The notes under the pieces: generated by a model | Told to the model about the DNA's origin: nothing | Databases searched by the model: none | What the model saw: only the letters and a program-made list of their open reading frames with translations | Source of the DNA: Sipunculus nudus | Lineage: Eukaryota; Annelida; Sipuncula; Golfingiida; Sipunculidae | Assembly (NCBI GenBank): GCA_026874595.1 | Contig: CM049313.1 | Location: 76,192,659-76,256,658 of the forward strand | Direction of reading: 5' to 3' | Length of the DNA: 64,000 nucleotides | Translations under genes and position numbers: made by a program | Shown: positions 1 through 11,304 of the stretch, piece after piece | Position numbering within the stretch: the first letter of the stretch is position 1 | How the letters are laid out: every line of letters starts with the position of its first letter

Positions 1-3000
1 TGGGTCAGGTTTTGAAGGCTTCTTAATTGTTTGAACTATGTCAAGTCTTTGTACGTGATCAGGGGGTATGTAACACAGCCAGTAATGGGTCAGGTTTTGA
101 AGGCTTCTTAATTGTTTGAACTATGTCAAGTCTTTGGATGTGATGAGGGGGTATGTAACACAGCCTGCAGTGGGTCAGGTTTTGAAGGCTTCTTAATTGT
201 TTGACCTCTAACAAAGCTTTGTATATGATCAGGGGGTATGTAACACAGCCTGCAGTGGGTCAGGTTTTGAAGGCTTCTTAATTGTTTGACCTCTAACAAA
301 GCTTTGTATGTGATCAGGGGGTATGTAACACAGCCTGCAGTGGGTCAGGTTTTGAAGGCTTCTTAATTGTTTGAACTATGTCAAGTCTTTGTATGTGATC
401 AGGGGGTATGTAACACAGCCTGCAGTGGGTCAGGTTTTGAAGGCTACTTAATTGTTTGAACTATGTCAAGTCTTTGTACGTGATCAGGGGGTATGTAACA
501 CAGCCTGCAGTGGGTCAGGTTTTGAAGGCTTCTTAATTGTTTGAACTATGTCAAGTCTTTGTATGTGATCAGGGGGTATGTAACCCAACCAGTAATGGGT
601 CAGGTTTTGAAGGCTTCTTAATTGTTTGAACTATGTCAAGTCTTTGGATGTGATCAGGGGGTATGTAACACAGCCTGCAGTGGGTCAGGTTTTGAAGGCT
701 ACTTAATTGTTTGAACTATGTCAAGTCTTTGGATGTGATCAGGGGGTATGTAACACAGCCAGTAATGGGTCAGGTTTTGAATGCTTCTTAATTGTTTGAA
801 CTATGTCAAGTCTTTGTACGTGATCAGGGGGTATGTAACACAGCCAGTAATGGGTCAGGTTTTGAATGCTTCTTAATTGTTTGAACTATGTCAAGTCTTT
901 GGATGTGATCAGGGGGTATGTAACACAGCCTGCAATGGGTCAGGTTTTGAAGGCTTCTTAATTGTTTGACCTCTAACAAAGCTTTGTATGTGATCAGGGG
1001 GTATGTAACACAGCCTGCAGTGGGTCAGGTTTTGAAGGCTTCTTAATTGTTTGACCTCTAACAAAGCTTTGTATGTGATCAGGGGGTATGTAACACAGCC
1101 TGGAGTGGGTCAGGTTTTGAAGGCTTCTTAATTGTTTGAACTATGTCAAGTCTTTGTATGTGATCAGGGGGTATGTAACACAGCCTGCGGTTGGTCAGGT
1201 TTTGAAGGCTTCTTAATTGTTTGACCTCTAACAAAGCTTTGTATGTGATCAGGGGGTATGTAACACAGCCTGCAGTGGGTCAGGTTTTGAAGGCTTCTTA
1301 ATTGTTTGAACTATGTCAAGTCTTTGGATGTGATCAGGGGGTATGTAACATAGCCTGCAGTGGGTCAGGTTTTGAAGGCTACTTAATTGTTTGAACTATG
1401 TCATGTCTTTGTACGTGATCAGGGGGTATGTAACACAGCCAGTAATGGGTCAGGTTTTGAATGCTTCTTAATTGTTTGAACTATGTCAAGTCTTTGTATG
1501 TGATCAGGGGGTATGTAACACAGCCTGCAGTGGGTCAGGTTTTGATGGCTTCTTAATTGTTTGACCTCTAACAAAGCTTTGTATGTGATCAGGGGGTATA
1601 ACACAGCCTGCAGTGGGTCAGGTTTTGAAGGCTACTTAATTGTTTGACCTCTAACAAAGCTTTGTATGTGATCAGGGGGTATTACACAGCCTGTAGTGGA
1701 TCAGGTTTTGAATGCATCTTAATTGTTTGAACTATGTCAAGTCTTTGTATGTGATCAGGGGGTATGTAACACAGCCTGCAGTGGGTCAGGTTTTGAAGGC
1801 TTCTTAATTGTTTGACCTCTAACAAAGCTTTGTATGTGATCAGGGGGTATTACACAGCCTGTAGTGGATCAGGTTTTGAATGCTTCTTAATTGTTTGAAC
1901 TATGTCAAGTCTTTGTATGTGATCAGGGGGTAGTTTGAACTATGTCAAGTCTTTGTATGTGATCAGGGGGTATGTAACACAGCCAGTAATGTGTCAGGTT
2001 TTGAATGCTTCTTAATTGTTTGAACTATGTCAAGTCTTTGGATGTGATCAGGGGGTATGTAACACAGCCTGCAATGGGTCAGGTTTTGAAGGCTTCTTAA
2101 TTGTTTGACCTCTAACAAAGCTTTGTATGTGATCAGGGGGTATGTAACACAGCCTGCAGTGGGTCAGGTTTTAAAGGCTTCTTAATTGTTTGAACTATGT
2201 CAAGTCTTTGTATGTGATCAGGGGGTATGTAACACAGCCTGCAGTGGGTCAGGTTTTGAAGGCTTCTTAATTGTTTGACCTCTAACAAAGCTTTGTATGT
2301 GATCAGGGGGTATGTAACACAGCCTGCAGTGGGTCAGGTTTTGAAGGCTTCTTAATTGTTTGAACTATGTCAAGTCTTTGTATGTGATCAGGGGGTATGT
2401 AACACAGCCTGCGGTTGGTCAGGTTTTGAAGGCTTCTTAATTGTTTGACCTCTAACAAAGCTTTGTATGTGATCAGGGGGTATGTAACACAGCCTGCAGT
2501 GGGTCAGGTTTTGAAGGCTTCTTAATTGTTTGAACTATGTCAAGTCTTTGGATGTGATCAGGGGGTATGTAACATAGCCTGCAGTGGGTCAGGTTTTGAA
2601 GGCTACTTAATTGTTTGAACTATGTCATGTCTTTGTACGTGATCAGGGGGTATGTAACACAGCCAGTAATGGGTCAGGTTTTGAATGCTTCTTAATTGTT
2701 TGAACTATTTCAAGTCTTTGTATGTGATCAGGGGGTATGTAACACAGCCTGCAGTGGGTCAGGTTTTGATGGCTTCTTAATTGTTTGACCTCTAACAAAG
2801 CTTTGTATGTGATCAGGGGGTATAACACAGCCTGCAGTGGGTCAGGTTTTGAAGGCTACTTAATTGTTTGACCTCTAACAAAGCTTTGTATGTGATCAGG
2901 GGGTATTACACAGCCTGTAGTGGATCAGGTTTTGAATGCTTCTTAATTGTTTGAACTATGTCAAGTCTTTGTATGTGATCAGGGGGTATGTAACACAGCC

Positions 3001-3840
3001 TGCAGTGGGTCAGGTTTTGAAGGCTTCTTAATTGTTTGACCTCTAACAAAGCTTTGTATGTGATCAGGGGGTATTACACAGCCTGTAGTGGATCAGGTTT
3101 TGAATGCTTCTTAATTGTTTGAACTATGTCAAGTCTTTGTATGTGATCAGGGGGCAGTTTGAACTATGTCAAGTCTTTGTATGTGATCAGGGGGTATGTA
3201 ACACAGCCAGTAATGTGTCAGGTTTTGAATGCTTCTTAATTGTTTGAACTATGTCAAGTCTTTGGATGTGATCAGGGGGTATGTAACACAGCCTGCAGTG
3301 GGTCAGGTTTGAAGCCTTTTTAATTGTTTGACCTCTAACAAAGCTTTGTATGTGATCAAGGGGTATTACACAGCCTGTAGTGGATCAGGTTTTGAATGCT
3401 TCTTAATTGTTTGAACTATGTCAAGTCTTTGTATGTGATCAGGGGGTATGTAACACAGCCAGTAATGGGTCAGGTTTTGAATGCTTCTTAATTGTTTGAA
3501 CTATGTCAAGTCTTTGTACGTGATCAGGGGGTATGTAACACAGCCTGCAGTGGGTCAGGTTTGAAGGCTTCTTAATTGTTTGACCTCTAACAAAGCTTTG
3601 TATGTGATCAGGGGGTATTACACAGCCTGTAGTGGATCAGGTTTTGAATGCTTCTTAATTGTTTGAACTATGTCAAGTCTTTGTATGTGATCAGGGGGTA
3701 TGTAACACAGCCAGTAATGGGTCAGGTTTTGAATGCTTCTTAATTGCTAGGACTCTAACAAAGCTTTGTATGTGATCAGGGGGAATAACACAGCCAGTAA
3801 TGGGTCAGGTTTGAATGCTTCTTAATTGTTTGAACTCTGA
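1..3840. repeat. 85-bp satellite array (about 45 copies)
   Basis: Tandem array running in from before the window. The start word TGGGTCAGG recurs at 1, 86 and 171, giving an 85-bp period. Monomers come in two main types that differ in the middle (TTGAACTATGTCAAG versus TTGACCTCTAACAAAG), with ends CAGCCTGCAG or CAGCCAGTAAT. A longer period of 1,224 bp is visible because rare variants recur at that distance: CAGCCTGCGG at 1181 and 2405, and a truncated monomer junction at 1921 and 3145. The last copies near 3740-3840 are diverged and merge into flanking sequence that resembles one monomer half, so the array probably grew from that local sequence. No gene is supported; the two 61-codon frames in it are copies of the repeat. 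Confidence 0.97.
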
Positions 3841-4014
3841 CAAGGCTTCAAAAAGCAATATGGTGAAATCACACAGGAAGCTATAAATCCTGAAGTCTTA
3901 ATAATGAGATACCATGCTTGCTTGAACTCTGACAAAGCTTCAAAAAGCAATATGGTGAAATCACACAGGAAGCTATAAATCCTAAAGTCTTAATAATGAG
4001 ATACCATACTTATT
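3829..4014. repeat. 92-bp direct duplication at satellite edge
   Basis: Two near-identical copies start at TGAACTCTGA (3831 and 3923). Each runs through a shared block with GCAATATGGTGAAATC and ends in AATGAGATACCAT. The beginning of each copy matches the middle of the 85-bp satellite monomer, so this is the non-amplified border of the array. Confidence 0.85.
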
Positions 4015-6065
4015 GTATGGTAACCTTATTGTCCATTTAATAGAAAGTGCCATCAACTGGGGATGGAAGTTTCCTTTAAAAAATAAATAAAATTAAGTAT
4101 CTTTTGAACTTTCTTGTGTGCATATATTTGTGTTTTCACTGGCATGTCTAATTTACAATGAAGGGTTAACTTTCTTAGATTTTTTTTTTGTTCAGATTGG
4201 CCCAGTGTGATATATAATTTCTGTCTCAACACTAATTTTGAGTTATGTATGTCCAGTATGCTTTGATTAATAAGATCCAAGCACTGCTTGAAAGGATGAT
4301 GTAGTAAGTGCCACTTTTGAAAACAGTAGTTGTGCAGCTTTTCTGACAAAAGAAAAGCTTCTTTTGTGTTTCATTCAGTCTTACCAATCTCTTGAAAAGG
4401 AATTGTGAATGAAATTGCACTAGAAATGAGCTGCAGGAGATATGCTTTAAAAATATTTATCTTATGTGGATTATTTATTTCTGCAGCCTCTTGTGCTGCT
4501 TTTAATACCATTTGGTTTCTGATTCCATGGCTGTAAATAAAATGTCCAAAAAATGATGCCGCAAATGAGGGAATCTCGAAAAGTGTTCAGTACTTTTTTC
4601 CAGATGTGCTGAATTGTAGGAGTATAAAATAAATTGCCAACCTACTAAATTGGGAACTTTTTCCAACTGTTACCGCCAAAACCTTCACTGCTTTGCTGTA
4701 GGCAGTGCTGCTAGTTTCAAGCCAGGAAAGAGGGCTATTACGGTAATTGGAGGGTGAATGAAGGGGCCATTGGTGTAATGTGCCTTCCATTACCATAGTG
4801 CCACATGGTCACTATTCATAAGCCTGCTACATGCTTGAGAAATGGATCATCAAGGAAAATAGCATTGCTAGCCGTCGCAAGTACAACAAATGAAAACACA
4901 GAACATGTTTGCTGTCTGCCATTTAAATTTCCCAAATCTGCAAATGGACACAAGAGGAAAACCACCTGTTATCTAGAAATTTGAAAACAACCTGCCACAT
5001 TTAAATATCAAAAGAGCATACTGTCAGTGTTATTTAGGCAGTTCCAGCAAGTGTCTCACAGTTTTACTGCCATGTGATTGCCTGATTTTGTCACAGATTT
5101 TATTGCTCTGTGAATGTCTGGTATTTGTTTATTTTAATTAACTATTTAGTTAGTGCATTAATCAGATTAATAATAATGAGAGTTAATAGAAATACTAATT
5201 GTCCTTGTAAGTTTGTATGGTTTAATTGTTAAAAATTTTTTTTATTATATAAACGTTACCTTATATCAGATTTAGTATGTTTATCTGGGTGACAGTTATA
5301 GCAGGTTTTTCAGTAACTTTCAACAGATTGGTGTAATAATCATCTTTAAATGAGAGAGATCCCATCAGTTTGGTTTCATTGTTAATCGAGAGCTCTATGT
5401 GGATGCAGAAATTGTTTTCTCAACAGATGACTTCTTTCATTCCTTTCTTTCCACTGAAAGCGAGTTAACTCACTTATGATTCTTAAAGCAGAGAGTCCAG
5501 TGAGACAGATCTTGAATGAGAAGATAGGCTCAAATTTAAAGGCAACCAGTGGGATGGTACTGGTATCTCAGCAACCATGCCCACTTGTCCAGGTCAGATA
5601 AATGGAATCAAATTAATCTGTTATTTCCAAGCAAAAAAGTAGATGTACTTCACAGGAATGGTTGATTTTTGGTTTATCCCACTATAATGATCCAAAAACG
5701 GTATTATTCTCCTGTAAGCTATGCTGATACGAGCCCCCTTGCCAACAAACTGTGTGAACAGATAGATCATGGCATAGAAGTTGTCCTCAGTGTACTTTCA
5801 AGTCACATCCTTGCACTCTTGATGAATCCTGTTCGTTTATTTATACCCTTTTCTCGAAACTGTTCAGTTTGGTTTGTACACAAGAAAACTTGCTTGTCAC
5901 AGGTCGCATGTCAAAATTATGGAGATACTGCTAGTTTCTTATCATGCTTGTAGCCAGTTAAAGTAAGGGGTTTGGGAAATTTGTGGGACATATTTGGGTT
6001 AGAAAGATATTGACATAAGTGTCAGCATTATATAAAGTCCTAATCTTTTGCATAGTCTTTGAATT
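4015..6065. other. intronic sequence, no gene seen
   Basis: AT-rich sequence with no tandem structure, no recognisable transposon end and no frame that resembles a known protein. The longest frames here (94 to 98 codons at 4053-4349 and 5669-5953) show no domain and no splice context. It is best read as part of the UNC13 intron upstream of the exon at 33911. Confidence 0.6.
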
Positions 6066-6394
6066 TTTATCCCCTTGCAACAAAGTTGCGAAAGGTATAT
6101 AGTAATGCCTCTGTTCGTGTGTCTGTCTGTCCATCCTGGATTTGCTTTTGTATAAATTTCAAGCCAAACCATTTGACCAAAATCTTTCATCTTGCTTATA
6201 TGGGTCACCCACCCATAGATGAAGACGCCTATTAATTTTGAGGTCAAGGGGTCAAATGTCATGGCGACAGGGCCCACTTTTTGAAAAAGCTTGTGGACCC
6301 AAATTGAAGCCAAACTGTTTGACCAAAACCTTTCATCTTGCAAATATGGCAAGTATTGCTTCCTTAAGGTGATAAACAAAAAAAACAACAAAAA
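6066..6394 (+). repeat. fragment of a HINE-like repeat (5' hairpin type)
   Basis: Begins TTTTTATCCCC with a hairpin (TTGCAAC, AAA, GTTGCGAAAGG), then GTATATAG and a TCTGTCTGTCC tract, then internal text such as AAACCATTTGACCAAAATC repeated twice. This is the same layout as the 5' ends of the better defined families at 36861 and 37317. No 3' end is recognisable before the retrotransposon coding sequence begins near 6395, so the copy is truncated. The 133-codon minus-strand frame across it is not a gene. Confidence 0.5.
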
Positions 6395-6743
6395 GACCAT
6401 AACATCATCAACAATGAATTAAACATAGTACATAACTGGTTAACTGCAAACATACTCTCATTAAATGTAAAAAAAAAAAAAAACAAATTCATGATGTTTC
6501 ACACTCAAAATAACATACAAGTTGGAAGCCCTGAACTAACATAAAAAATATACCTACAGACAAGGTCTTAGATTTTTAGGTAATTCACTAAACAAACATG
6601 AAATGGCAATCACACATAAACAAAATTTCAAAATATATTGGAATCCTAAATAAATTAAAACATTATCTACATATTCTTTTACTTAAAATTATATATGATA
6701 CACTTATAACAATTAAATTATGAAATTCTTATATGGGGCTTTG

Positions 6744-6805
<62 letters not shown>

Positions 6806-7036
6806 GAAAAACTCATAGAGCCATAAGAATAATCACAAATAGCAAATACAATGCCCACACTGAACCAATTCTTAAATCATTAAAAATCCAAAAAATTAAT
6901 GACATCTTCAGACTAAATATAATAAAATTTTACTATAATTACTGTCATGAAGCACTACCAAAATATTTACATACATTTAATTTTTCAACAAGGACCATGA
7001 ATCATGAACATGACACAAGACATAAAGATCCCCTTG
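6395..7036 (+). mobile_element. non-LTR retrotransposon RT fragment, 5' part
   Basis: Degenerate reverse-transcriptase C-terminal region on the + strand. The first frame reads NNELNIVHNWLTANILSLN, the common NWL-x-N-x-LSLN block of Jockey/CR1-like LINE polymerases. It is followed by WQSHINKISKYIGILNKL and then, after a TA/GA microsatellite that breaks the frame, by AHTEPILKSLKIQKI and ALPKYLHTF. Several frameshifts and an A-run (6470-6483) show it is dead. The reading frame runs to CCCCTTG at 7036 and resumes in frame at 10794 after a HINE insertion. The exact clade is not certain. Confidence 0.85.
6749..6801. repeat. (TA)n(GA)n microsatellite
   Basis: A run of about ten TA dinucleotides followed directly by a run of GA dinucleotides. 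It lies inside the retrotransposon fragment and separates two homologous parts of its frame, so it expanded after insertion. Confidence 0.97.
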
Positions 7037-10000
7037 TTAGCGAACCTGTGAGCTTATGCGATGGTGTGGCGTCGTCCGGCGTCCGTCGTCTGTACATTAA
7101 CCCATACTAACTTGAAAACGCCAAGAGTTAGCATCATGAAATTTTATGCAAAAAATTAGTCATCTGAAAAACTCTATCGGATTTTGCTTATTTTTGGCTA
7201 ACTGCATTTCCTTAGATTTTATAGAGAAAAAGCTAAAAAAGCTTTAAAAATCTTCTTCTCCGAAACTGTTAAGCCAAATTGTCCAATATTTCACAGAAAT
7301 GATCCCTGGAACAATCTCTCTCAAGTTTGTTTGAATGGTTTAAGTTCGGTGATTTTTGGCTGAGTTACAGCATACTAAAATTACAAACTTAGAAACGGCT
7401 GGAGCTATCATCACCAAATTTTATGCCAATGTTGGTGACATGAGTCATATCTGAAATTAAGGTATTGGTGGCGCCACCTGCATCGGCCTTTTTTGTACGG
7501 GGGTCATCAGTGCCTGTATCATACTGACAGCTACAAATAACTTCTTCTCTGAAACAATATGGCCAAATTGTTTAATATCGCACAGAAATGATCCTAGGGT
7601 AGTGCTTTCTGAAGTTTGTTCAAATGGTCTCAGTTCAGTGACTTTTGGCTAAGTTATGGGAAGCTGAATTTAGTCATATACCATAACAGCCCATTTTAGC
7701 TAAGTGGCTACAAAAATCTTCTTCTCAAAAACCACTGGGCCAAAGTCTTAAATCTCACACATTAATTATCCTTAGATGTTGATAATTCAAGTTTGTTCAA
7801 ATGGTTTTGGTTCAGTGATTTTTGGCTGAGTTATGGGTAGCTTAACTTAGCCATTTTGCTGTATTTTCCCATATGAGTTATAAACCTGCAAAACATTTTA
7901 AGACTGACGCCACTGAGGCCAGTTTGTTTAATATTTTACAAGAATAGTCCCCTGAATAATTCTTATAATGATTATCTTTTATGGTTCCAAAGAATTATGG
8001 CAGAATTATAAAGATTGAATTAAGTCATTTTACCATATATGGTAGCTGTGTAAAGCAGATTCATCTGGCCTAACACCAGTTTATCAGCATCCCTTACATC
8101 ATGACTCTAGACCTTCAGATTTCAGGTTATCTATGGTTAATATTGACAAAAATGTTTTTTAAAAGCTTTTAAAAAATGTAGATTTATGATTTTAGATATA
8201 CTTCATACCAGGCAATGTTAACAATCACAGGTATACAGCTCTCTTAGGGTATATAAAGACGGCTATACATAGATTATAAATAATTGGTGTCCATACTCAA
8301 CTTAATTCAAGATTTTGCCATCAGTGAGATGTATCTACATTATAATTTTGCATTCAATATGCATCTGTAGTAATTTTTAGTGAGCCTGTGAGCTAATTTG
8401 ATGTTGTGGCGGCGTCCATAGACCATCTTCTGTAAGTTAACCCATACTATTCGAAAACGACTGGAGCTAGCATCATGAAATGTAATGTAAAAAATTAGCC
8501 ATCTGAAAAACTCTGCATTTTCTTAGATTTCAATGAGAAAAAAATTTAAAAACCTTAAAAAATCTTCTCTGACGAAACGGTCAAGCCAAATTGTTCAGTA
8601 TTTCACAGAAATAATCTTTTATATCATATCTTACAAGTTTGTTCCAATGGTTCAAGTATGATATAAAAGATTAAAAAGTATTTTAGCCAAAGTCTTTCAG
8701 TATGTGTAAACAGATTTACCAACAGGCCAAGATTGTGTCTGTTATTTTAAATAGGTTGAGAAACTGCCAACTGTTTCAGATTTGGCAACAGATCAAGAGT
8801 TCATTCAGTGCAGCCAGATATAGGTCAAGAGTTCAATCAGTGCAGCCAAGCAAAAGGCATGTGATCACCTCAAATCTTCTTCTCAAAAACCACTGGGCCA
8901 AATTCTTAAATCTCACACATTAATTATCCTTAGATGTTGATAATTCAAGTTTGTTCAAATGGTTTTGGTTCAGTGATTTATGGTGCCAAAGAATGAATTA
9001 TGGCTGAATTATAAAGATTGAATTAAGTCATTTTACCATATATGGTAGCTGTGTAAAGCAGATTCATCTAGCCTAGCACCAGTTTATCAGCATCCCTTAC
9101 ATCATGCCTCTAGACCTTCAGATTTCAGGTTATCTATGGTTAATATTGACAAGAATGTTTTTTAAAAGCTTTTAAAAAATGTAGATTTATGATTTTAGAT
9201 ATACTTCATACCAAGCAATGTCAACAATCACAGGTATACAGCTCTCTGTGAGTATATAAAGACGGCTATACATAGATTATAAATAATTGGTATCCATACT
9301 CAACTTAATTCAAGATTTTGCCATCAGTGAGATGTATCTGTATTATAATTTTGCATTCAATATGCATCTGTAGTAATTTTAAGTGAGCCTGTGAGCTAAT
9401 TTGATGTTGTGGCGGCGTCCATAGTCCATCTTCTGTAAGTTAACCCATACTATTCGAAAACGACTGGAGCTAGCATCATGAAATGTAATGTAAAAAATTA
9501 GCCATCTGAAAAACTCTGCATTTTCTTAGATTTTAATGAGGAAAAAATTTAAAAACCCTTAAAAAATCTTCTCTGACGAAACGGTCAAGCCAAATTGTTC
9601 CATATTTCACAGAAATAATCTTTTATATCATATCTTACAAGTTTGTTCCAATAGTTCAAGTATGATATAAAAGATTAAAAAGTATTTTAGCCAAAGTCTT
9701 TCAGTATGTGTAAACAGATTTACCAACAGGCCAAGATTGTGTATGTAATTTAAATAGGTTGAGAAACTGCCAACTGTTTCAGATTGGGCAACAGATCAAG
9801 AGTTCACTCAGTGCAGCCAGATATAGTTCAAGAGTTCAATCAGTGCAGCCAAGCACAAGGCATGTGATCACCTCATGGGTGACATGTGAACACCTCATGG
9901 GCACCATGTGATAACCTCATAGGTAGCATGTGATCAACTCATGAGTATCATGTGATCACCTCATGTGTGTCATGCCCCTCAGGGCTGCATGTGGAGCCAA

Positions 10001-10793
10001 TCTGAGAGCTTATGCAATGGTGTGGCTACTTTTTCAGATAAGGCAACATGTCAAGAGTTCACTCAGTGCAGCCAGGTATAGGTCAGGAGTTCACTCTGTG
10101 CAGTAGCTGCATTCTATTTATAGCAGTGGTAGACTGCCCACTGCTTCAGATTTGGCACCAAAGTTCAGCCTGGATCTATTTATAGCTTTGGCAGACTGCC
10201 AACTGTGTCAGATTATGCAACAGGTCAAGAGTTCACTCAGTGCAGCCAGGTACAGGTCAAAAGTTTACTCAGTCTAGCCAGGTGCAGGTCATGAGTTCAC
10301 TCAGTGCAGTAGCCTGAGCAAGCAATTTGTCACAGTTCACTGGGGGCAACTGCCTTTCTCACCTTAGCCTGGTCAGCCCCATGCATCAGACTCAAGGTAA
10401 GTTTGATGTATTGGCCTAATATAATGACCTGTCTATGTGTCTTTGATGGCTTTCTCGCTCAAAAGACAGGTGTCGCCACCTACAATGACTTTTGCACAGT
10501 TTGTGTCCCTGCGTTTTCTCAGGAGGGGTTTGATATATCAGTCTGAAATTGGGCATATGTATATATCTCTGATAGCTTTGTTGTATACAAGACTGGTGGT
10601 GCCAGCTACAATCATTTTTGTGTTGTGTGCACCCATGCCAGAATTTCAGCAGTGATCTTTGTGTAATTGTTTCATATTCAAAATAGTTAGTACTTTCATT
10701 GTTCATATACATGAAAAGCAATGGTCCAGCATTGAAGCATTATACCTGGTGTATTTCCCAATGCACAGGTTCACATTAGGCCTGTAGGCCTTG
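7037..10793 (+). mobile_element. HINE family 2 element (3.76 kb)
   Basis: Starts TTAGCGAACCTGTGAGC and ends CACAGGTTCACATTAGG, CCTGTAGG, CCTTG. Sub-terminal inverted repeats are GCGAACCTGTG at the 5' end and CACAGGTTC(A/G)C at the 3' end. A 3' hairpin of AGGCCT, GT, AGGCCT precedes the CCTTG end. No transposase or Rep/helicase coding is visible, so it is non-autonomous. It is inserted in the LINE fragment: CCCCTTG before it and TTATAAAT after it rejoin the LINE reading frame. It carries an internal duplication (separate entry). The frame at 10437-10655 recurs in the copy at 16137 and is repeat text, not a gene. Confidence 0.85.
7716..9870 (+). repeat. about 1.1-kb internal tandem duplication in HINE family 2
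   Basis: The block beginning CTTCTCAAAAACCACTGGGC at 7721 recurs at 8879, and both copies run on to CAAGC(A/C)AAAGGCATGTGATCACCTCA-type text (8868 and about 9870). The second copy has lost about 155 bp after GTTCAGTGATT (offset 1,158 before, 1,003 after). The sister element at 16137-18916 has only one copy, so the duplication is private to this insertion or its subfamily. Confidence 0.9.
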
Positions 10794-10965
10794 TTATAAA
10801 TAAAACCAGAACTCAGATAGCAGACAAATGTCTTAGAAACATAACACCAAGAGTCATAAATGAAACTGACCAAAAAATTGTTGACAAAATCTTCACTCAT
10901 AGTCTTCAAGGATTGATTTGCTACACCAAACAACATTTTATAAACTCATATAAAGACAAAGCCTC
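10794..10965 (+). mobile_element. non-LTR retrotransposon RT fragment, 3' end
   Basis: Continues the frame left at 7036. It encodes RTQIADKCLRNITPRVIN, then KIFTHSLQGL and a stop TAA, the C-terminal pattern of Jockey/CR1-like LINE polymerases. The frame is open for about 56 codons and keeps phase across the HINE, which shows that the HINE inserted without gaining or losing host bases. About 45 bp of untranslated tail follow before the next repeat. Confidence 0.85.
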
Positions 10966-11304
10966 CAGATAACTGTTACAAGTGTAACAAAAATTAGTCT
11001 TAGCCACAATTTTTAGCTTGGCTGACTATTAGTCATTTGAGCTATAGTCGAAGTCCATTGTCTGTCATCTGTCCGTCCGTCCGTCTAGCTGTCCGTCCGT
11101 AAGACTGGCACGTTTCAACACAATTGGACCTACGAATCTGAAATTCGGCATTCAGTTAGATGTCCCCAAAATCTCCTACCATGCCGAAAATTTGGTCAAT
11201 AGGACTTCGTTCTTTTGAGATATTAAGGAAAAACCTCAATTTTTTATTAGAAATCTATTTTCACACTTCAGGACTGCCTAATATCAAAACCACTCATCTG
11301 GTTT

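Noticed and set aside
1-3840. Possible CRISPR-like regular spacing
   Set aside because: It is a head-to-tail satellite with no unique spacers, in a eukaryotic intron context.
10437-10655. 72-codon frame repeated at 18562-18780, looking like a conserved small gene
   Set aside because: Both lie at the same place inside family 2 HINEs, whose whole DNA is equally similar; there is no sign of protein-level conservation.
7037-10793. Search for an autonomous Helentron Rep/helicase gene within the HINEs
   Set aside because: No frame in any copy shows Rep HUH or helicase motifs; all copies seen are non-autonomous.
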